From Rhyzopertha dominica (taxonomy: Eukaryota > Arthropoda > Insecta > Coleoptera > Bostrichidae), in assembly GCA_025024175.1 (NCBI GenBank), contig QCXZ01000003.1, positions 13,489,621 through 13,553,620 of the forward strand: 64,000 bases of DNA, written 5' to 3'. Both the position numbers and the translations under genes were made by a program. Below are positions 11,244 to 23,200 of the stretch, piece by piece; position 1 is the stretch's first letter; the number at the start of each line of letters is the position of its first letter. The notes beneath the pieces were generated by a model. The model searched no databases. It was not told where the DNA came from and was given only the letters and a program-made list of their open reading frames with translations.

Positions 11244-12890
11244 ACACGAAAAACTTATACCTGCGCCAGTTTGTTTTTCTATATGAAGGGATTTCATTTT
11301 GTATATAGTAGCACTTTAATTAATGTTCATAAAGCAAGAGGCTCTTTAGTTTTGGATAAATAACAATAGCAAAAGGTGAATAAAGTTCCAATATAAGTTT
11401 TGTACAAAAGGACAAAAGTGTTCTGAGACAAAAAAGAGTCGCTGTAAAAATTTTACTTACCTACATGATGTCTCGAAATGTAGTAATAGTAACACATTAA
11501 ATATAACTCAATTCAGCATCAATCAAGAAATGACAATTTTTTGGGAAAATAAAAATACAATAAATTTAAATTGGCCTTTTTTACTTTTCGCCAAATAGGC
11601 GTTCTGTATAAAATCTGTAATTTTCTAGTCTTAGCAAGCTGTTTAACATTAAATATTTCTGTCAGTTTAATGAGTTTTGTAAACAAAGTAATGCCTGTTT
11701 TAGGCAATAAATAGATGCAAATCATTTTGCCGAACTAGTCTAAAATTGATATTAATTTATACTTTAAAAATAAAAAATAAATTAAATTTGAATTATTTTA
11801 CATCTAATGAAAAATTAGCTTCTTTAAATAAATTACTTTTGTTTGAAAATCACTGCATTGAGAAAACGAGTCAATTGTCCCATTACATTTTTATAATATT
11901 TTTAACTATTATATTTACTATTACGTTATTGAAAACCAAATAAATCTTTTGTTTTAGTATAGCTGAATAATTCCGTTCAGTATAAACAATGTGTTGAAAA
12001 TTTGGTATAACATTTATTTGAAGTAAAAACTATCCAAACATTTGCTTGTTTTACAATGTGTTTGAAATCATTTATGCGTATTTATATGTAGCACAATAGC
12101 CGGTGTTCACAAAGGACTGGTTAATATTCATTAAACTCGTTTAAGAGAATTAAAATTGTTTTTGAGAGCATAATGTCCGTTAATTAAGGGGACATTTAAA
12201 ACTTTTAATTAAAAACGTTAGCGTCAGAAACAAGCTTTCTAGATTATTCAATCCGGCCTGCACAACAACACTAACCTTTAATGTACCCGACTCATCTGTG
12301 TGCACGGCGCAAAAACCTTTTTATTGTTCCCGCAATGGCGATGTACGAGCGTTTATGTATTATTTGTTATGCACACTCAATCTCGCCGGTTAAATATTAC
12401 AAGAGAACAGCGCTGCTCGGGATAGGCGAAAAAAGGCGAAACAGAGGTAATACACATCCCTTCGTATTACACTTTTACTGGTTGCTTTCTTGTATCTGGG
12501 AAACGCCGCTTCACTTGAATTGAAATTTATTTTATCAGTACGTTTACTTTTGGGAGATGGAAGCTCGGGTAATATGGAGGCGATAAGGCTTGTTTCATTT
12601 GTGATAAGCGGAGTTGTTCCTTTTTTGAAAGCGTTGCTACAGGAGAAATGATCTCATTGGTTTGCTGCAGAATGTTCTCCGCTGATTTTTAAAATGTGGT
12701 TTCCCATACAATTATATTTCTGTTGGGATAGAATTGCGCTTCTTATTTCTCTACAATATTTAGCACTGTTCAAATATAGAACACATTTTCCCACCTTTTT
12801 GCGTGTTGTTAAAACAACATTCTTTAATTCAGCTTCTTTGCATTCCAGAGAGGAACGGAAAAGGACAATTATAGAGATAACTAACATGGT
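11244..12890. other. Non-coding stretch, no gene seen
   Basis: The frames at 11519-11725 (-), 11746-11943 (+) and 12281-12523 (+) are low-complexity or without motif. Nothing is called. Confidence 0.4.
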
Positions 12891-12948
12891 TTATTAATTC
12901 TTCTAAAGATAATAATTCTTAAAGTGAACTTCCACTTTATTTTTACAA

Positions 12949-12991
12949 TTGTAAAGCGCTTTCGGCTACATGTTAGCCATCGTCAGTACAA
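12949..12991 (-). ncRNA. Hammerhead ribozyme (Penelope-like, left copy)
   Basis: Read on the minus strand: TTGTA, CTGACGA, a hairpin GGCTA-ACATG-TAGCC, GAAA, AGCGCT, T, TACAA. This supplies the conserved CUGANGA and GAAA boxes, helix II, a minimal palindromic helix III (AGC/GCU with no loop), a UU cleavage site, and a perfect 5-bp helix I (UUGUA/UACAA). Minimal helix III is the known form in Penelope-like hammerheads, which may act as dimers. One extra U lies between CUGACGA and helix II. Cleavage activity is not shown by sequence alone. Confidence 0.75.
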
Positions 12992-13101
12992 AAATTATTT
13001 ATGAAAGGAAACTAACAGTTTGACAAAGTCAAAAATCAGAAACAAGCAAACTTGACTACAAACTGAATAGCAACCCACATGCCAGTAACTCAAACGAAAC
13101 A

Positions 13102-13356
13102 TTAATTTAGATCAAACAAAGAATTTAGAATAGGACAATTGAAATTACAAAAATCACTTAGAATAGTAAAATTTTGTTTGTTAATAATTTTATAAATCTC
13201 TAAAATTTCCAAATAATTTAATTTAGATGATTTACTACACAAATGTAATGAATTTAGATTGTCTAGCGTGGCAGTGTGTTTATTTACTAATAAATGGTTG
13301 GCTAACGAAGAATTTGTTGTAACAATATCTGTATTTTTATACTTTTCAAATTGTTT
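13102..13356 (-). pseudogene. Penelope-like ORF, C-terminal tail (left copy)
   Basis: The minus-strand frame is open for about 84 codons to TAA. It contains the motif order NHLLVNKHTA, LNSLHLCSK and KLNYLEILEIYK, which matches the segment after the catalytic part of the GIY-YIG endonuclease domain in Penelope-like elements (family pattern: a FxxHLLxxxHxF stretch, then KLxxLExxEIYK). The reverse transcriptase and the GIY-YIG motif itself are missing. It differs from the right copy at a few residues only. Confidence 0.65.
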
Positions 13357-13376
13357 TAACTAGAGGTAAAGAACAT

Positions 13377-13634
13377 TTGAAACAATTTGAAAAGTATAAA
13401 AATACAGATATTGTTACAACAATTTCTTCATTCACCAACCATTTATTAGTAAATAAACACACTGCCACGCTAGACAATCTAAATTCATTACATTTGTGTA
13501 GTAAATCATCTAAATTAAATTATTTGGAAATTTTAGAGATTTATAAAATTATTAACGAACAAAATTTTACTATTCTAAATGATTTTTGTAATTTCAATTG
13601 TCCTATTCTAAATTCTTTGTTTGATCTAAATTAA
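13377..13634 (+). pseudogene. Penelope-like ORF, C-terminal tail (right copy)
   Basis: An open frame of 85 codons ending in TAA. It contains NHLLVNKHTA near residue 20 and KLNYLEILEIYK near residue 48, the pattern found downstream of the GIY-YIG active site in Penelope-like elements. The apparent start codon is only where the 5' truncation falls; the reverse transcriptase and the catalytic GIY-YIG residues are absent. It is therefore the intact end of a truncated gene. Confidence 0.65.
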
Positions 13635-13850
13635 TGTTTCGTTTGAGTTACTGGCATGTGGGTTGCTTTTCAGTTTGTAGTCAAGTTTGCTTGTTTTTGA
13701 TTTTTGACTTTGTCAAACTGTTAGTTTCCTTTCATAAATAATTTTTGTGCTGACGATGGCTAACATGTAGCCGAAAGCGCTTTACAATTGTAAAAATAAA
13801 GTGGAAGTTCACTTTAAGAATTATTTTCTTTAGAAGAATTAATTAATAAC
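13380..13850 (+). mobile_element. Penelope-like element, 3' fragment (right arm)
   Basis: This is the inverted partner of 12891-13356, separated from it by about 23 bp. On the plus strand it contains the C-terminal ORF tail (to 13634), a 3' untranslated region and a hammerhead fold at 13745-13787. It ends near TTCTTTAGAAGAATTAAT. The high identity of the arms points either to a single insertion event or to gene conversion between them. Confidence 0.75.
13745..13787 (+). ncRNA. Hammerhead ribozyme (Penelope-like, right copy)
   Basis: Same fold as the left copy: CTGACGA, hairpin GGCTA/TAGCC, GAAA, AGCGCT, then T and TACAA. Helix I is UUGUG/UACAA, with one G-U pair where the left copy has A-U. 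That is a structure-compatible difference between otherwise matching copies. It lies about 110 bp after the stop codon of the Penelope-like ORF. Confidence 0.75.
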
Positions 13851-14166
13851 TCCACTTAGAGCAGATGGATCAGTTTTCAATTTTTAACATGGTTTATATT
13901 AAGATAAATTTCTCTACAACAATCCTTCATTGCTTCTTCTGTAGACCTAGGAAACTTCTTTGCTTAAAAGTTACCTTTAAAAAAGCTGCTTCATCTGCTG
14001 AAACTAAGTATGTTGTATTGTCAATATATAGGCTGTTAACGGTTTTCATTTCTGGCACATCTCTGTGAGAGATGACAAATGTTTTCCTACGTGGCTTTCT
14101 TAAAATTGTGTAACATAAGCATAGCGAATGAAATAAATAACATCTGCTCTTGTCAATTCATTTCGA

Positions 14167-14209
14167 TCCTACGACTAGTTTCGTCCTTGTCGGGACTCTT
14201 CAGACAGGA
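14167..14209 (-). ncRNA. Hammerhead ribozyme, second lineage
   Basis: On the minus strand: TCCTGT, CTGAAGA, hairpin GTCC-CGACAA-GGAC, GAAA, C-TA-G, TC, GTAGGA. The core is fully canonical (CUGAAGA and GAAA). Helix II is 4 perfect pairs. Helix III is a two-pair minimal form (A-U and C-G around a UA loop), the cleavage triplet is GUC, and helix I is UCCUGU/GUAGGA with two G-U pairs. The sequence is unrelated to the Penelope-like pair 400 bp away apart from the core. The surrounding ~250 bp, richer in G+C, may be the body of a retrozyme-like or Penelope-like element, but no frame is recognised. Confidence 0.7.
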
Positions 14210-14210
14210 A

Positions 14211-17200
14211 TACCGAACGAACTAATTACAGCAGATTGCCACCATAACCGCTGCGTGCAATAATTGTAAAAGTGAGAGCCAATACTCCCACATAAGTAGA
14301 AATCCTTCACACTTGGCGGGTCACGACTGTGGTAGCCACTTATGGCCTAACGCAGGTTCCTAGCGATGCCGCCGGAGAAATTAACAACTTCTGCTTTTTT
14401 TCAGCATGTGTACCGTTATTCGCAGGTAATATCCCTAGTGCATCAAATTTTTTCGGAAAAATTCTGATAAACGATTTTCTGTGGTATTTGTTTAATAATT
14501 AAATAGAATGAGCACTATAACGTAAATGTCATTCTTTTTTAAATTATATCAATCAATAACTTGTAACTCGCACAGAAATATAAAATTGATCAGGAATCAA
14601 GATAAGACAACTACTTACCAAAAATAATTTCTTACAACTTCAGTCGCATTTTTGATAACACTATCACCAACTAGGTATACATGTATTTATTAATATGGAG
14701 CTAGTCATGTTATAATTTTTTTTATAATTTTGCGTGTGAATGTTTGCAGGAAATTGTTTTTATACCCTCAAGTAAGTACGAGAATGAGTTACTAATGCTG
14801 CGAGACAAAGCATCTGCAGCCTTTTAAACACGTTTTTAGATGGCGCCTTAAGACGTTTCGCAATAAAAATGTACTTAGTATTAAAAACGTTGTGCGACTT
14901 TGTTATCGTTCAAAGCTTTGTCGGACTAAGGTCACTGTATAATAAGGTACCACCAACCCAAGTTTCGTATTTGATCAGGCATCTAGAAGACAGAATGCTA
15001 CTTTTTTATACGACCACTATTAAAAGTAGGTGTTTTCATGCGTACCTCGAAACTCAAATATAAATTGACATTTCTGTGTGAAAAGTGACAGATCTGTGTA
15101 AAAAAGGCATTTATTATTTTGACACAATTTAGAAATAAGCTGTATAATAACAGNAGGTAGTTGGCAAACTTTCACTAATGATGGGTAATTAACTTTTCAG
15201 TATTATTGTTCGCTTGCGGGGGAAGGGGGCTTGTAGGTAGTTTGTTTAATTTATTATTTTTACTAGAAATAAAACGGCAAGTGATAACCTGCTCCTCACA
15301 ACTTCAAAGAAAACTTCACGAAGATGCGTACCACAAATTTATGTCATGGAAGCAATAAAAAAGGGATCGTTGAAAAAACTGTTTCACTCGTGCGGAAAGC
15401 TCGTGTTTTATGCACTCTCGGCCTGCGGCCTCGTGCACAACATAATCACTTGCATGAAAAGAACTCTTCTAAAACAAATACCTATTTCCTACGGTGCGAG
15501 CGGGAGATGAAGTAGCAGGTATTTCCGGATTTCTACTTCTCCTAGCAACCATCGTTGCTATAGCTGTCAAAACAACCAACAACAGAGATGGGACTACCGG
15601 ATCATGTCTTATTACTTTCCATATTTCACTTTTTTTAGGATTCCACCTTAAAGTGTGCACCCCTGTAGACTAAAATGTATTCCGATGTTAAAATTTGAAA
15701 TCCAAAATCAAAAAAATATCTGTGATTACCGTCATTAGACGGTTTTTTGGACGTCTTTACCAAAAGCAGACGCTTTTTTCTGAGATTTTTTGTAATTTTT
15801 TAATAAATGTATTTTCAAAAATCTCTGCATCTTGTGGAATGTATTCAGTACAAACGATCTTTCGTCACGCCAGAAAACGGAGACTATGAAAATTTTTTCT
15901 CCTTAAATCTATTTTTGGATTTAGTTGTTGTACGGAGCCCCGTAAGAAGCCAAATTTTCTTGCGAAATGAACTATAAGCAGGTATAAGTAATCTGGGAGT
16001 CCCACACCTTCTTAATAGCTAAATTACAATGGAAAATGTTAACATTTTTGAATATAGCAGAAAACATTAATCACTCTTTCTTTTGCTTTTTATTTGTTGT
16101 ATAAACAAGGGGACCTTCACAAATCTATAAACGGCATAAACGATACACAAATCCGCGTATGTACTTCTAAAACTGGCAATTTTTAATTCGTTTGCTTTTG
16201 TCACGTTTTTGTTTGATAGCCAGTTAGGTGAGAAAAAGATGTTCTCGTATTCGCATGTATTATGTGAACGAATATTTTTTCATTCACAGATCTGCCCATT
16301 GATACATTACTCCGCATTCCACTCATAGTCACATCAAAGCAATGAGAGAAATGTTTATACGCATTGTAACGTAAACGCGCCTATATTTAAAACGGTTACA
16401 TGAGTATAAAGTTAAACAGAGAACTCCAGTGTTTATAGTGCGCAATGACAAGCGATGTATGAATTGCATACCAGCGAATTTTTTTGCTTTTATTGAATTG
16501 CGTTCAATTTTCTTTTCTGCTTCCCAAACGTTTCTGGGTGCGTCATCGTGATACGTGAATGTGACACTACATGCCACCCTACTGAAATAAGTGCTGACTA
16601 ACTCTAATCTGATACGTATCTGGTGATGCAGAGTCGTTTAAGAATTTCTTTGTTGGCATATTCTTATACCAAAGCGTTTCTTTGATGTAGCGATTACGGT
16701 TTTTATTTGAATCTAAAGGGCTGTATAAAAGCTTATCCTCAGGCCCGGATAAAAAAAACGCTTGTTTCAGTGGTTTATGAGATAGTCATGAAAATAATGT
16801 GTTCTATCAGCAGTCGATGCTGTTTGCTGTAAATCATCGAAGACAGCTACATTTGAAGAACATTAAGGTTTTCCGCTTATTTTGGAGATCAAAATGTTGC
16901 AAGTTTAAAATAAAATACATATTATATACTTCCTAAGTAGAAGTTTGACGTTACATTTATCCGGAGCTGAAAAAGTCTAAATCCGCACTCATTACCGTCC
17001 AATCTGAATATTTGATCAAAGCCAAGATACATTGCCACAATAAGAATCAATAAATCATTATAGAACCACTATCTTTAATGGTGATTCATAACCTTTTTTT
17101 CGTACATTTTTATTAACTCTATAACATTTATTAGTAGGTGATCCTGTCTTCTCTGGAGTCAGCTCTAATCCTACGCATAATATTGCTTTTGTTGTATCTA

Positions 17201-20200
17201 GTAAGGCAGCGATGTTGTTAAGCTAAGAAGAGCAGGTTGCGTGAGAATGTTTTACGATTAACAGGCGTATGTACACCAAATTGTACATATACCTTTTTCA
17301 GTATAACATAATATGGGTAATTACAAATTGACACCAAACTCGCTTCTAATTGTGGTTAAAAAAAGCACCGTATTTAAAGGGGATGGTTGATAAATAACTT
17401 GGTTGAGAGAAAACAAACAACATCCCTTATGAGTTGAACGTACTTGTCTCAACGTTGCTGCAGCTTCGGCATTCCTTCGCGGAAATTTGATTCTTCGAGG
17501 CTTGCAAAATACTTATTTACTCCCTAAATTCCCACATCATTCTACTCAAATTTTTGTTCTGCCGGGAAAGTTTTTAGTTTTGGGAAAAGATGAGAGTCCG
17601 GAGGAGCCTATTTCTGGTTAATAGACAGGGTGCCAAAGCGATTCGAACCGCATTTGGGCTAATTTATGCTGGGCGTTATAGCTGGAATGCACTGATCCAT
17701 TGTCGTGGTAAAATAATACTNTTTTTAATATCCCGGACATTATGCTGTTTTAATTTCTCCAAAAGGCATGCGTAATATTCTCCGGTAATAGTTTGTCCCC
17801 TTTTTAAATTATCAATAAGGGGAACCTAATTTGCGTCCTAAAAAACTCACGATATGATCATCATCATCATTTTGCTTTTTTTGGTTGCTCATTTGATGTG
17901 AACAGGCGGGTACCTCTCTCGGACATATTTTTTTTGAAGTACATCCACAAAGTAGAACGCTTTCATAGGAAGGACGTGAGTTACCCAATACTTTTATGTA
18001 TTTCCTTCTCTGTTCTCCCTTCCAAAAAAAGTGAATGACACAACGAATTATTTTATCCATTTCTCGCTGATACTCAAAACATTTCCATTTAAGTAGTTGT
18101 TAAATAGATTGACTTGATACTACAAATTATTTATTCACACGAATGTAACTTTATGACCACATATGCAGATGACGTAGCACCAGCTATTATTACACAAACA
18201 AAGTTATTTATTAATCTACCCTGGCAATATTTACCTACCACATATCGATACCTAATCAAGCGTAACCAAAATGTAACTTAGCATCCTGGATATCGACTGG
18301 TCAGTAAAAGAAGAATCGTAACCCATGACGTATTTTAAATATTTAACGAAGCCATTATGGTTATACCGCGATTTTGTCAGACACCCAAATAATAGCCCCA
18401 TTGATTCCCCACGTTGCACCGGTAAGCGTTATTATCGACAGCGCCAACACCACGGGCAAGTGCGAAACGGGGTCAGCTGCTGTCCAAATATTTGAGACAC
18501 GTTAACCGATGAGAGCAACCCCGGTGTTCAACTTTCGACCTTTGTGCTATGAAAATAGCGGGCAAGTCATCCGGGGAATTCCTCGGCACAAAGGAAGGAC
18601 CGTGCTATATATCCAGCGGTTATTTCTGGAAAAGACACTGTTAATTATTGTTATTTGTAGCCATCACGGCGGAAGCTGCGTTGCAACTGTTTCTGCAACG
18701 GCCGAGACTTTGTGCTCTTGTCTAGCGTGCATCGCCCATTATAACTTGCTCGCCGTAATTGAGCCGTAAAAACTTCCGCCAGCATTCGAGGATCGCAAAC
18801 TTTGAGAACTCTTAACGAGAATACGAAATGTCGAAGAATTGTCGGTTTGGGTGCATTCTGAAGTTGTGTGTTAATTGTACGGCTGAAGTACGTAATAAGC
18901 AGCTGCTAAGTGCAATTATGAACCCTCAACGGAGCTGAAGGCCTTAAAATTATTTTGTTTGTCTATATTCTTTATTCTTTCAGTATGACTTGCATTTAAA
19001 AAGTATTGTAGCACGTTTTCCGTGAGAAAAATTTGGTCACTCTGATTACTTTCATACTGTTTATCACCCTCTAGTTAATAAACGGAACTAACTCGTTGAG
19101 AAGTGCTTACTAGTTCTTCTTTGTATACCACCGATCAAAAGTTCTAGAATGAGATCGGACATCCACCCTTGGATCTGGAAATGGTGGGTTGCCACGCAAC
19201 GGTTATTACGCCGATTACTCTCAAAGCTGAACAATTCTTTTGTTGTTACCTTCTTCGTAACAGCATTATGTGTGTAAAAATGGCCAGCTGCAGCATTCAT
19301 AAAATATTATTTAAATAGTTTAGAAAACGGTATTCGAATTTATAATTTCGCATTTTGTACACTGTGTACTCTATACGTNGTCACATCCAGATATTTTACC
19401 GTTTTTCTAGTTTGCACAGAGATATCAATACAATCATTTAAAACGCATTTACGGCAGCCATTAAATACGTACTAAATACACGAATGTTACATTTACCTTG
19501 ATAACTTGTCATTTTCTGTGGTTGCTCACCACGTAGCGTATCGTGGATTATTTACATTTTGAATCGTTATAATTTATCCTTATCTGGTTCGGTATATAAT
19601 TTACTCTGTTCTGGTTTACCTATTATATATACGCGAACTACAAAAATTGCGTTTCAAATATCTCATACATTCCATTATGTATTTCTAGAAATTTCTATAT
19701 CTTCTTTTATTTGACGTTTGTAATAACATTTTTTCCCTGTAGTCAATCATAAGTATGTTTAATTAGATACAAATATTTTGCGTTGATAAATAGATGTATC
19801 TATTTGTTGTAACCTAGTAGCACCTATGCGTTCTTTTAAACGGATCCCTATACTTTTCTTTTGGCCTCACGTGTATTTGCGCATGAACAAATAATTTCGT
19901 AAATATCTTCACGTTCTAAATGTACTTTATCTTTAGAAGTACACAACGATTTCCTCAAAATATTAACAACAGCATCTGAAAGACTTTTTTTGACAGGTTT
20001 ATCACTGTTTTGTTTCTATTTTTAAGTATTTTGTGTCCTGTGTTTAAATAGACAAATTTCTCAAATTAAAACATGTTTTTTTCCTTGGCCTTGATAAAGT
20101 GTTGTTTGTGTACTTTTTGTATAAACTTCAGTATGCCTTCAAATTTTTAATAAAATAGGTTATACCAGTGTTTAATTAATGAATCTTTTTTCATGTCCCA

Positions 20201-23200
20201 GTAAGAACGCCTAAACAGTTTTATTGTTAATATTGGCACTAGGTAAACTTTTATTGCAAATAATTGGACACTCTTTGAAATAGTATCGCATTTACAAATA
20301 CTCAACTCTTGGTGTTTTTTATCCCCGTTTAGTATTATATTTACGTTATCTAATAACGCGAAAATAATAGTATGTTACAATCAACGCGTTTATTAGGCCT
20401 TAAGCGTTATTTAAACTCGCGGGCTAATTAAGCAAATATGTGCTCTCAGTTTTAAAATTAACCGTGTGGATTGGTGGAATTGTATACACGAAGTTCAATC
20501 CAGTTTGTTATTTGGTTCGTAGATGCATTGCGTGTCCGGGAAATCGATATTGATGCAGACAAACTTTATTATTCTGTTATTGGCTGATAATTGCGTGTTA
20601 TCGCTGTAGTGCGTTAGAAAAAGGAGAGTTTTGAGCTTTTTGGCTCGACCAGACTTGTATCTTATATTTACCTAAATAAATCGCAAAGAAATGGTCGTTT
20701 CATGAGTAATGACCGCATGAAAAAATATAAATAAACGTAAATGCATCACTGTTTTATCTGCCGATGGTCCGTTGCATGTTACAGTAATCTGGAACACGTT
20801 TTCCGTACGTCTTCGGAATAATATATACCACTCTGTCTACACGTACCGAAATCAGAGCACCTAAAGCCATTGTTGTGCAGAGGTCGGAAGCACACGTATT
20901 TTGCCTGGTTGTCATCGTGTCTGCTTGTTTGATGCAGCCTCAAATGTACAGTTATGCACAGGATTTGCGGTGATTAAACTTGGTTTAATAAAGTAATATA
21001 TCAACAGCACGCCTTAATGGGATGTGTTTGTTTAGGAAGCAATAAGTTTATTCCTTCGTCATCGTTTGTGTTGTTAAGTTTCATGTGATTTCTGATATCG
21101 TAAGCTGTGAATAATGTGTTGGATGAGTTTAATGGCATGTTTTGGTGACAAATTAATATTGAATACGCGTTCAACTTAATACATTACTGATACAATACAA
21201 TTTTTTGCTACATCTTTAGGTAATCGCCATTTTGTGTGTAGTGTTCAAGTTACAAAAAGTGCACGGTTATAGTTTTTTTTTCTTAACATGTACCCAAATC
21301 TAAAACGGGAGGTATGTAAAAAGTAAAATAAGTATCGGATATTTGTATCTATATGCCATTCACTATGTTTTAGTTAGTTGTCCACTTGCTTGTACGACTA
21401 GCACTAGTGCAAAGTTACTTGTAATATTGTATCTCGTACCTCATATACTTACCTAGTTTTAAGTAACGGATGTTTATTAAAGAAGAAACTCCCAGTAGGC
21501 AGAGATATTTTTTCGAACGTCGTTGTATTTTTGGTGGTCTAACTCTTAAGAATTCAATCGTAAACACTTAACATATTCTCACCTTTCGAGCAGAATTGGG
21601 TTCCACCTGTTATTCACAGCACTCTGGCGTATTTTTCAAATAAGCACCCGCTAATTTTATAGCGTATTAGTATGCATGGTGAGCGGTAATCGATGATATG
21701 TTAGAAGGAAACTCAAAACCTATCGTAGGATAGCCCTGAAAATTTGGTTATTTAGATTTTCCGGTATACTCTGGTCATCTTAAATATTTTCACTAATACA
21801 ACATTGCCACTTAATATATCCAAAAGTGGCGAAACGGTGTTATTTTAAATGAGACATCCTGCATATTATTATGGATACCGAAGTTTTTAATCCTCCAGCA
21901 ATCGAATAATGGCGACGGCAGCTTCAGTGGAGTCGGGCGTGGGCAACTCAAGACGAATCACAAAAAAAAAATTGGGCGCCAAGTAGTTCAAAAAAATATA
22001 TGTGTGATCTGATAGTAACCCTGAATCTGCGTGGTTAAATGCGTCAGCGAAGAACTACTAAGACCGCTAACGATATGCCGAAAAATGAATGGACGGGTAC
22101 GGATCTCAACGAGGATTGGGCGACGCAAAAAAAAGATCGAAATAGAACGAATATAAAAATATAATAATATAATGACGAAATCGATACCGTATACCAAATA
22201 AATTGAGATTGTATAGAGGCACATTAATATCAACAAATAAACAAGAAAACAAGCTTCATTAACATGCATTCATTCACTTTCTCACACACTTTTTTTCAAA
22301 CTAAATATTAGTACTAATTTAATCCATTAAGAACTCTACATTTCTATTAAGTATAACATTCCACAAAAGCTTTATCGATTAACGCTCTTGCAAGAGGTGA
22401 TGATGGGTTTCTGGAGAGGAACCAATTATTATTAAAGCCTTGCCATTGCTGTTATAGCAATCCAAATTAAAGGCTCTCCGGGACCCTCACAAATCACGTA
22501 CTAAGTATTAATACTAAGCAGTGAACGGTCAATTTTTAATTTTTAATATAACCGGTTTAAGCACTAGCTGTTTAATTAAAACGAACACAAAATATGCACA
22601 GGGATTACTTTTCCACGCAATCAATCTGATATTTTTATACGCCCACCAAGAAATCGCGAACCCATACGTGATGTTAAGTAGCAATAATCAAAATGATACT
22701 CATCGGTATGATCCCTGCCGTCCACCTGCTACCACCAGCTGGAACCCGCCTCGAGCACCGGACTAGGCCCCACGGCACTCAATCACGAGACAATGCAGTC
22801 GACCCTTCCTGGTGACGTTCAGACTTAAAGCTGCTGGCGGTAATTCACCATAAATGGAAGGAAACCACTCGAGGGATCGCTGAATAAATGTTTTTCGACG
22901 ATGTAGCACATGCGTCGAAGAAACGACAGGAACGCTTGCTTGGAAAACTCCAGAATCCCAAACTATCTTGTGTGCACAAAAAAAAACGCCTATAAAAGAT
23001 AACCAATGCTTAACAACTACTCTTTACCGGGCCGGACGAAAACGAGAAAAGGTTTATTTCCAACTTACTCCCTAATAATGGAGACGTTTTGTTCTACTCA
23101 AGAAGAAAATTCCGACCTTCATCAACACGTGAATCGCTTATCCGTCTAATGACGCAACAGTGGTTGAAGTAACACACTCTACCCCAATAACAACAACCCT

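Larger units (their letters stand above)
12891..13356 (-). mobile_element. Penelope-like element, 3' fragment (left arm)
   Basis: This segment is the near-perfect inverse of 13380-13850. On the minus strand it carries the end of a Penelope-like ORF, then a 3' untranslated region with a hammerhead ribozyme fold, and ends near TTCTTTAGAAGAATTAAT. Both copies are cut at the same inner point, about 23 bp apart, so their 3' ends point outward. Penelope-like elements are known for 5' truncation and inverted partial copies. Confidence 0.75.

Noticed and set aside
21453..21606. Two minus-strand open segments (21583-21606 and 21453-21538) separated by a 44-bp intron-like gap
   Set aside because: The intron would be shorter than the 52-bp introns seen in the firm genes, the second acceptor is poor, and no partner exons were found.
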